Assembly: GCA_963678675.1 (NCBI GenBank)
Contig: OY783193.1
Coordinates: forward strand, 10,216,822 to 10,280,821
Source: Xiphydria camelus
Lineage: Eukaryota > Arthropoda > Insecta > Hymenoptera > Xiphydriidae
Direction: 5' to 3'
DNA: 64,000 bases
Part shown: positions 57,072-64,000 of the stretch, piece by piece
Layout of the letters: every line of letters begins with the position of its first letter
Position numbering within the stretch: the stretch's first letter is position 1
Position numbers and translations under genes: made by a program
Notes under the pieces: generated by a model
What the model was told of the DNA's origin: nothing
What the model saw: the letters and a program-made list of their open reading frames with translations, nothing else
Databases searched by the model: none

Positions 57072-57231
57072 GATCAGTAACTCTCAGAGCTAAACAGCAT
57101 TAGCTCCTTTTTTTTCGAAACCCGTATTATTTCCCCATTCTGCTATTTTCAATGTAAAATAGCAGGATGAGGAAATAATACAGTTTTCGAAAAAGATGGA
57201 GATAATACTGTTTTGCTCTGAGGTACTGAGA
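57072..57231. mobile_element. palindromic element nested in C5
   Basis: GATCAGTAACTCTCAGAGC on the left pairs with GCTCTGAGGTACTGAG on the right. The inner arms pair TAAACAGCATTAGCTCC and CGAAACCCGTATTATTTCC with their complements, around a TATTTTCAATGTAAAATA turn. Noncoding. Confidence 0.8.
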
Positions 57232-57260
57232 TTTAATTGAATATACGAGTATATTTACGT

Positions 57261-57460
57261 ATACGAGCGGTCCAAGTATTCTCGACCTAAACCAGTAAAA
57301 TCTTTAATAAAGGAAGGGGTTACACCTACTGATATAAAACGGCGATTAGATGCTGTATATGGCAACTCTTCGCCGTCATTTTCCACTGTAAAACATTGGT
57401 CGAAATTGTTTCGTGTTTTTCTGGATACCTCTTAGGCCGAGAATACTTGGGGACCGCACT
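57261..57460 (+). pseudogene. mariner transposase N-terminal fragment
   Basis: ATACGAGCGGTCCAAGTATT looks like a mariner terminal repeat. From 57298 one plus frame reads KSLIKEGVTPTDIKRRLDAV, then YGNSSPSFSTVKHWSKLFR, before TAG at 57433. This is the typical mariner transposase DNA-binding (helix-turn-helix) region, where S-P-S-x-S-T-V-K-x-W is a hallmark. After the stop a shifted frame (PLRPR) hints at the following linker, so there is a frameshift. The catalytic D,D,D domain and the 3' end are absent. It sits inside a family C MITE. It cannot make active transposase. Confidence 0.85.
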
Positions 57461-57490
57461 ATGTACGTACCATTTTTTCTCTCGGTGTAC

Positions 57491-58274
57491 TCAACGACGG
57501 CAGATATCTCCCGTTCGAGCTGACGCACGCCACGTATGCGGGCACGTAATTTCGCAAAAATTGCCGGGCACTGGAACCGAGTTCGGTTCGTGCGTAAAGT
57601 CTCGGGTAGAACATCTCGGGGCACTCGGTCGGCCACCAAAGTGGAAAGATTGCGGATCGACCGGACGCGAAACGTACATATAGCGAACGATAGAGAGAGC
57701 GACGGCGGGTGAGGAACGAGAGAAGGAGAAAAGAGACGGAGAAACTGCACTCGAGGAGTAAGAAGAAAGAGAAGCACACAGAGGGAAAGAACGAGAGAGG
57801 ACGTAGGAATAAAGAAAAGAAGCTGATGAGGCCCGAGGGAGGGCAATCATATACGCGAACGGTAGTGGAAGGGTTATCAAGGAGAGGAGGGAGGGAGGTG
57901 GAGGATGAGGTAAATAAGAAGCTGCACGCAATAAGACTGAGATTGTGCAAAATGGAGCAAATCCTGCCCGCCTCGGCTGAAAGTTAACTGCACTCGTATT
58001 AGCCGAGCGCTAGTCGAGCGCCCACACCGAATCAGTCGAGCCTTCATTGGTCGCAGTAGGTGAAGATGCATCGGCGAGGGAGGAGGACGCTGTCTCGGCT
58101 CGCTTTTATAATGGCAAATAAACCAGGTGGAGCTCGTTGCGCTCCTGATTGCCGGATTAATTGGATCTAGCAACGGTAGATGGTTTGCGGGAATCGTGCT
58201 CATGTGTAAACGTAGGTACAGCTACGTATATTATTATCAATGAGAACCAGATGTAGTTTCTTTCTCTCTTCTAT

Positions 58275-58278
<4 letters not shown>
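57491..58278. other. unassigned unique sequence
   Basis: A purine-rich tract (about 57690-57920) produces long Ser/Phe/Leu ORFs on the minus strand in three frames (57376-57950), which are compositional artefacts. Nothing else is recognised. Confidence 0.4.

Positions 58279-58305
<27 letters not shown>
58279..58305. repeat. (GA)n microsatellite
   Basis: A pure GA run of about 13 units. Confidence 0.9.
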
Positions 58306-58637
58306 AATACGAGCAGTTATCAGAAGAAATATGTGAAACTGTAAATAGATGTGGAAACTCGTCCAGATCGATGTGGAGATAAGTTAAAATATTAGGCTCG
58401 AAGAAACGTTTAATCCGATCGATTATTATTCTATGTACACTAGAGAAATAATTATTGTACTAGTGTCAATAAAATACACCTTGAATCAAGAACATATGAT
58501 GTTACAAATTCTTAAGAATAGAGATTCTTGGTCGAAGAATACTTATATATTCTTGATTCAAGAATACCTTCGTTGGAACAAGAAATTCTTTTTGCGCGAG
58601 AAAAGAAAAACAGTTACGTGAGCCTGTCATAGTTATT
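58306..58637. other. AT-rich, with AAGAAT-type short inverted motifs
   Basis: Between 58480 and 58590, TTCTTGATTCAAGAAT and several AAGAATA/TATTCTT phrases make small hairpins. No gene or clear element. Confidence 0.35.
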
Positions 58638-58750
58638 TTCGTTATTAGGGCGTGAAGCGCTGTTTTTAACGAGTGTGAAGTTTGCCGCACGAGCGAAGCG
58701 AGTACGGCAATCACACTCGTTAGAACGGCGCAAAACAACCGAATAACGAA
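58638..58750. mobile_element. fold-back element with GAGCGAAGCGAG core
   Basis: The ends TTCGTTATTAGGGCGTGAAG and CAAAACAACCGAATAACGAA pair imperfectly. The inner arms pair TAACGAGTGTGA with TCACACTCGTTA and TTTGCCGCAC with GTACGGCAA, around a GAGCGAAGCGAG turn. About 113 bp, GC-rich unlike the other MITEs, and noncoding. Confidence 0.7.
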
Positions 58751-58754
58751 TTCT

Positions 58755-58917
58755 ATTTTTTGTCACTAAGTGTCAAATACGAGATTGGCGATTTCACGCA
58801 CTGCGCAGGTTATTTCACGCACTGCGCAACTTTTCACGAATTGGTGTGTGAAAGATGATTTCACATGCGTCGAGGACGCCCATGAAACCGAGTATTTGAC
58901 ACTGAGTGACAAAAAAT
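58755..58917. mobile_element. inverted-repeat element
   Basis: 163 bp with ATTTTTTGTCACTAAGTGTC and AAATAC on the left and GTATTTGACACTGAGTGACA and AAAAAAT on the right: ~26-bp terminal repeats with one mismatch. The interior has a 22-bp unit (ATTTCACGCACTGCGCA) twice in tandem. It sits 4 bp from the fold-back element at 58638. Confidence 0.8.
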
Positions 58918-59021
58918 ATTTTTTGCACGAAGAAAACCATGGCTTGTTCCTGGAATTACATCATGTTTTTCATTGAAGAAAACATTTTTGTCTTCGGCAA
59001 TTATTTCTCTCAGTGCAGATC

Positions 59022-59175
59022 TACACGGTGAAAAAGTGGTGTTAATAATTGTCAACACCATATCGCCGGTGATGACCTTAATATACCACATCTGGTGTCA
59101 TTCAGCTCATGCCATTGTTATCTAATACCACAAGCGATCTACATAGGTCCACACCGTAGAGTGTTTTACAGCGTA
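59022..59175. mobile_element. MITE, family L, copy 1 (uninterrupted)
   Basis: 154 bp. The left end is TACACGGTGAAAAAGTGGTG and the right end is GTGTTTTACAGCGTA. The body ATTGTCAACACCATATCGCC, ACATCTGGTGTCATTCAGC and GATCTACATAGGTCCACACC defines the family. Noncoding. Confidence 0.8.
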
Positions 59176-60289
59176 ATGAAAAATTGAACACAACGACCCT
59201 TACAAATGAAAAGATTTAACAACGGATCAAAAGTGACCAATTTTATACAGCTCCTCTGCCGAGAGGAAGAGAAGACACTTCTAACTGTGTGCGAGTACCG
59301 CGCGGCTCCACTGCAGGCACCACGTGCCAGAATCGCGAGGAGCGAAGCGGTACCAGCAGAAGTGCTGACGTCGAAACAATTCCGAACGTCGTTCCTGGGG
59401 ACATCGACTTTCCTCTCGAGGTTGGCATTGGTGAGAATGTCGAAAGAGGGGAAGATGCTGCGGGCCGATGCGGTAGAGGTTGAGCGAGAGGAAGGAAGAC
59501 GAAAAGCTATAGGTGGGGGAGTATAAGCGACGTGACCGCGAGAATCGATGTCGACGTTCGCGGAGACGCTTCGTGCTGACTCCGTGTTTTTCTAATCCCG
59601 CGCTGTCCTTTACGCGACATTAGGCAACGTTTATCGCATCGGAATCGCCTCCCGCAACCAGCACTCGGTGACGACGCAGAGTAAGAAAGAGGTGAAGATG
59701 GAGAAAGGCACTTTTATGCGAATTATGAAATATGAAATATTGTTGGAATGTATTTTTTAAGTCTCTTCATATTTCAAGATCGTCCGTGACAATGACGATG
59801 TAAAGATGAAAAATTCTACTATAGAGATTATCAAATTTTCCATGAGGCAAACGAAATATGTTTCCGTCATTTTGCAACCCTTGTGCAAATAGAAGACGCA
59901 TTGGCGATGACAACGCAACGACTAAACGGCCCGAGGTACGGAATGAAGTTCGACGATAAAACGCGTAACCGGAGAAAGAAAAAACCGTGAAAACGACCCT
60001 CGTTCACGAAGCGAAGGGGGCGAACAGCGCCATAAAGGTCTCCTTTCCTCGCTACGGGTGAATAAACTCCCGGCGAAGGGGAAAGGGCGATCTCTTCGTT
60101 CGCTAAAAAAATATAATAAAAGTCCACTCGAGTTCCGAAGTGGCATTTGGCGTTTCCGCAACACGCGTTCTCGTGAATGACATTAAACTTCCGCGCTTCC
60201 TTTCTGTGCAGAGTTCCGATATGTTCGCGTGAAAGCCTGTATTCACTCATAAATAAATCGACTTGATTCGAAAAAAAATATCCAATGGG
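59176..60289. other. unassigned unique sequence
   Basis: Mixed DNA. A 185-codon minus-strand ORF (59867-60424) has no domain and its N-terminal part lies in repeat M, so I do not call it a gene. Confidence 0.4.
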
Positions 60290-60830
60290 TACATTTTTTA
60301 CATTTCCGTAAAAATCAAAATCTCTGGAATTGCTGATTATGAAAAGCACGATTATTGAGTCGATATCAATAAGAAAATATAAGATGTCAGCAATTTTATG
60401 TACGAGAAAATGATTTTTCCGCAAAAAATCATCGATATCTCAGTATTGCTTTGCAATTTACTCAATAAATCCATTATTTTCAGAATCTGCACAAGAAAAT
60501 GCATCAGATAAGATAATCGAGAGTTCGATATCAGAGATTTCGATTTTCCCAAAAATTTGGAAAAATCGAAATCTCTAGAATCGATCGCTCGACTACACTA
60601 TCTTATGTATTTTTTTTCGCGCTAATTACAAAAAGCACAGTTTTTAAGTTCATATCTCAAAGCAATATAAGATACTGGTGATTTTCTGCATAAAAAGTTA
60701 ATTTTTCATGAAGAATGATCGATATCTCGATATTCGCTTGAGTTTTCCTCGATAAATCTGTAATTTTCAAAATCATCACGAAAAAAGACATCCGATAGGA
60801 TGGTGAAAGTTCGATTGGCCAATTCGAGTA
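60290..60830. mobile_element. repeat family M, tandem dimer, locus 3
   Basis: Two units about 260 bp apart. Unit starts are AAATCTCTGGAATTGC (about 60308) and GAAATCTCTAGAATCGATCG (about 60568). Each contains AAAATCATCGATATCTC or GAATGATCGATATCTCG and a GATAAATC...TTTTCA block. The junction has AGAGATTTCGATTTTCCC facing AAAATCGAAATCTC. Matches the dimer at 15427-15990. Confidence 0.7.
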
Positions 60831-61276
60831 GTATTCGATACTTTCAATTATGAATTTTACGACTTCAGAAATAAGAATGCCAAATTAATTCTGATGCGAT
60901 GTGACCCACAACGCGGATGCATTTTGCCCAATCCAACGGATCACTCGACAAACCCTGTGTGCAGCCCCCGTTATACTTTTTCTCCGTTGAACTTTCCTCC
61001 TGGTGGCGTGGCTGGCCTTATTTGCTTATCGGACCGGCATACGAGGCAGGCCAAGGCAACGAACGACGCAGTCACGCGACGACACGCAACTCGAGCCGTG
61101 CGTGTGCGTCACTCAAAAGTCAGACCCAAATTTCTCGACGCGACGTATTCTCACGCACCGTGCTCGACGTGCGTTCGCGCGAGGGCTTCGCACGCAGTGC
61201 GCCTCGTCCCCGGGATGTCGACGAAGACGTTGGCATTTCCTGAACGATCTTCATACTATTCCTATCACATTTTTTA
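60831..61276. other. unassigned unique sequence
   Basis: CpG-rich unique DNA with three overlapping plus-strand ORFs (108-139 codons) in different frames, no domain. Confidence 0.4.
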
Positions 61277-61857
61277 GTCTAGACATTACAGCATATGAAA
61301 TGCAAATTAATCTGGGTAGAATGAAACCTATACCAATCGATAGGGAAAAATCCCCTGAAAAACATATCAAAAGATCCCAAGCAACTTTGGCCGGGAAATA
61401 TTTTGAAGTAATACAAAAATAATAACAATTGCGGTCCAGCGTCTTTTGAACGCTGATATTTCTCGTTCAATGGGCTCAATTAAAAAAAGTAGAATTATCA
61501 TTTTGTAGCGGGGAAAATTTGCTACAAAAAACAAACGGAAACACCTAGTTGAAAGTATTTCGTTTCGACTTGTAACTAGGGGTTTCTGCTTGTTTTTTGT
61601 AGCAAATTTTCCCCGCTACAAGATACTAGTTCTACTTTTTTAATTGAGCCCATTGAACGAGAAATATCAGCGTTCGAAGGACGCTCGACCGCAATTGTTG
61701 TTACTTTTTAATTAATTAGAAATATTTCCCGGCCAAAGTTGCTTGGGATCTTTTGATATGTTTTTCAGGAGATTTTTCCCTATCGATTGGTATAGGTTTC
61801 ATCCTACCCAAATTAATTTGCATTTCCTCGACAAAAATCGCCTACTTTGACTAGACT
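61277..61857. mobile_element. large fold-back element with ~270-bp arms
   Basis: 581 bp, TA on both sides (61275-61276 and 61858-61859). The outer ends GTCTAGACATT and TTTGACTAGAC pair. Then AAATGCAAATTAATCTGGGT, ACCTATACCAATCGATAGGG, AAACATATCAAAAGATCCCA, CGAGAAATATCAGCGTTC, GTAGCGGGGAAAATTTGCTA and others are matched on the other arm. The turn is near 61560. Noncoding; a transcript would be almost fully double-stranded. Confidence 0.92.
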
Positions 61858-61859
61858 AT

Positions 61860-62932
61860 TTACGTGGAGTCTAGTCTATTCATTCGCGATGCTATCTCTA
61901 CAGAGAGTGTATATTATATTAGATCCGTTTAAAATACCAAGAAATCTATCGCCTTCGTCGAAGTTCAATTGAAAAATAACGATTTCCTGCAGTCGTCAAA
62001 GGGGAAACGAGAAGTACGCAAGAAGACACTTATATACTGGCGGCCGTTCGACTTTGCGATACCCACACTCCTTCCTCGTCTCTCTCGTCGTACCTGCGAA
62101 GTATCTCCTCCTCGCGGATAGCCTCTGGTGGCATTTATGATCGCCTCGTCCGGAAATCGTTTCCGAGAACGCAGCATCGGCGGCCGCGAGAGTAAGGAGC
62201 CGCGCGTCGAAGGCAAAATACGGCGATCGAGGGAGAAAGGGAGTGCGGGGGGTGCATTCTGCGGGTTGAAAGTAATTGGTCGGACTTCTCGCGCGCGCGG
62301 GGCATCGATCGCGAGTAACGGTCAACCGATTATCAACCGATCGCGGCCGTTTTTGCTGGAAGGGATCATCTCTCGGCGCGCTTTCCTCTTTTCAAAAATC
62401 GCAACGTCGACGTCGTGCGTGATCCGAACACGATCGTCGCGTCTCTTGCGAGAGAACCGCGATCGGCTACCGCGCGCGCGACGGTTTGCATAAGGAAAAA
62501 AGCTACGGCGCGATCGTTTCGCGGAAGGTCCGCTCGCAAGGTACACGAAGCGAGAAAAAGGCAACGAGGCGAGATTTCCGAACGTTTACAAGAATTCCCG
62601 GAGAGCGACGCCGCGCTCGATGTGGAAGGCGATCGGAGCCAAGGTCGAGAGCTTCGTGGATCGCGTGATGTCGAGGCGACGGTTTCTCGATGGATGAAGG
62701 AGTACCTGTATAGGTGCCCACAGCCGTGACGAGGGCGTTTCTGTCGACTCTTCTTCCCTCGGCGGGGCCCCGAAGTCACGAGCGAGCGACGGGTGACCCT
62801 GTCACCTCGCGGATCACCTTCGGGACTTCGATGAACGAGGATGATTCGGAGGGAGGAGGGAGACGAGAAGGGAATCGATTGGGAGAAGAAGTCGTGAAAT
62901 CATCGTTTCTTCCTAATTGTAAGTAACGTGGG
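61860..62932. other. CpG-rich unassigned sequence
   Basis: Strongly CpG-rich with ORFs of 80-137 codons open at once on both strands (62128-62779), Arg-rich, without domains. Confidence 0.4.
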
Positions 62933-63166
62933 TGCACTGGGAGAAGAGTTTATTTGTAGTTAATAAATGTATACTCGATTATGTCGAAAGAAATATTTCG
63001 TTGGGCCAAGTACTCGTAAATATATTTCATTTCTTTCACACACATTCAAACAGAAATAGAGTAACAGCCAGCGAATATTTGCTCAGCCTAAAGAAACGTT
63101 TCTTTCTCTATACTTAATCAACTACACGTATATTGACTATAAATAAACTCTTTTCTCGGTGTACAC
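62933..63166. mobile_element. MITE, family N, copy 4
   Basis: TGCACTGGGAGAAGAGTTTA and TTTGTAGTTAATAAATG on the left pair with TATTGACTATAAATAAACTC and TTTTCTCGGTGTAC on the right. The interior has AGCGAATATTTGCTCAGCC and AGAAACGTTTCTTTC. It preserves the uninterrupted AGTTAATAAATG target seen split in copy 2. Confidence 0.75.
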
Positions 63167-64000
63167 GCAGGGAAAAGGTCTTGTCGAATACGTATCTGAT
63201 GGAACAATTTATTTGAGATAAATAGGAATTTTTGATGTGAAACATCTTATGCCGCGCTACGGCGGTGAGAACGGCTGTTAGCGTGGCGATGACGTTAGGG
63301 GTTCAGACGCTGGAATGGCAATACGTTAAACTCGGGACGCATCGGCTCTCTCCGCCACGACTCGGTGGTCCCCTTTCACCGAGTGCTAGCTTCCCCACTT
63401 ACTACGACACGCTCACTGTATCGGTGTACGAAGCAGTATTTACCCTCATTAATGAAAGCATGAGAATTGGTCAATCGTTGGTTAGCACGTTTAAAAATAA
63501 CATTTAAAAAATTCCCCAGCAACAGAATCCGAGGCGCCGGGTGTACACAGTGAAGTAAAGAAATTAATTATTTATAGACAAGTAGAAAAGTTTATTTCTT
63601 TCGGATTCATTCCAATTAACGAAAATGTCCTTTGTGAAACCACGAGGACGAAAGGAAAAGAACTATCTGACGAGAATCATGTGAGAAATGTTGTTGAAAT
63701 ACAACGACCCGGCGAATGCTCCATAATTATAGGCACAGTGCTGTCGCAAACAAGTATCAAGGAATCAAAATATAAAGTAGATTTAAAAGTATGCCACATA
63801 CTTCTTCTTTTTTTTAGCTAGATTTACTCTCGCTAGAGCTGTCCGACACTTAACTCACAAGTGGACACAGCATTGAGAGCAATCTAGGGAGAGTTAGTCT
63901 AGAATCTCGGTAGAGAAAAAACGCCTCGAGGGAAAATTGAAAATACTTAGCCACGTTATCTACGAAACCTACACTGACAGCAATAATAACTAGTATCAAA
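63167..64000. other. unassigned, with a ~70-nt hairpin
   Basis: Mixed unique DNA. At 63819-63889 AGATTTACTCTCGCTAGAGC and TGTCC face GGACACAGCATTGAGAGCAA and TCTAG, giving a hairpin of about 70 nt with bulges. An 80-codon ORF (63265-63507) has no domain. Confidence 0.4.

Larger units (their letters stand above)
56884..57490. mobile_element. MITE, family C, copy 5, with two nested insertions
   Basis: The left end TATACTGCGAGAAAAATG and the body GGTTACGGGTGGGAAATGCA, TTGGACTAATAATTGATTCG and GGACTACAGCCTGTTTCC match copy 4. A palindrome (57072-57231) interrupts it, then GATTTAATTGAATATA resumes, then a mariner fragment (about 57261-57460) interrupts it again before the right end ACCATTTTTTCTCTCGGTGT. 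Confidence 0.8.

Noticed and set aside
57376..57950. Three long minus-strand ORFs rich in Ser, Leu and Phe
   Set aside because: They read a purine-rich (plus strand) tract in all three frames; one also runs into the mariner fragment.
59867..60424. 185-codon minus-strand ORF
   Set aside because: Its N-terminal part lies in repeat family M and no domain is recognisable.

Overview
This window is eukaryotic nuclear DNA with no operons, no long intact genes and no recognisable rRNA or tRNA. It is a patchwork of GC- and CpG-rich unique DNA (frequent CGCG runs), AT-rich islands made of short inverted-repeat transposons, and many (CT)n/(GA)n microsatellites. I infer an insect genome, most likely an ant or other hymenopteran. 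That rests on general appearance only; no marker gene fixes the species.

The best protein-coding signal is a short exon on the minus strand at 1498-1614. It has an ATG with an in-frame stop upstream, 39 codons rich in P/H/Q/S, and a GTAACT splice donor. If it is real, the gene runs leftward out of the window, and the remaining ~62 kb is its upstream flank or a first intron, i.e. regulatory or intergenic DNA. A 215-265 codon ORF on the plus strand (2335-3132) whose stop lies inside a GTGAGT donor is a weaker candidate exon. The other long ORFs are about what chance would give.

The rest is dominated by non-autonomous DNA transposons (MITEs). I could group many into families by comparing copies inside the window. 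Families A-F, L and N share ends like TACACNGAGAAAAA although their interiors differ. Family G has CAGGGTG ends and TA duplications. Family H has GAGGCTAAACTT ends. Family J has GGCGGAAAAGTT ends and ATATAT-rich interiors. Other groups are TTAA-flanked piggyBac-like elements, family M (GAAATCTCTAGAA ends) and several single-copy fold-back elements. By my tally of the listed intervals they cover roughly a fifth of the window. Insertions are often nested: 6.96-7.92 kb, 18.6-19.1 kb, 19.9-20.5 kb, 21.9-22.4 kb, 33.9-34.6 kb, 46.8-47.3 kb, 51 kb and 56.9-57.5 kb. In two cases an empty site in a sister copy shows the exact TTAA target. The only transposase remnant I recognise is a mariner N-terminal fragment at about 57261-57460.

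Other structure: a 104-bp minisatellite (48.75-49.27 kb), a GGAAACTT minisatellite that inverts on itself (41.7-41.8 kb), a 73-unit CT run (33.5 kb), a hairpin-forming GC-rich tandem repeat (2.1 kb), two sets of diverged direct duplications (1.8/2.25 kb and 54.5/55.5 kb), and a 581-bp fold-back element with long arms (61.3-61.9 kb). Stretches with nothing recognisable are listed as such.
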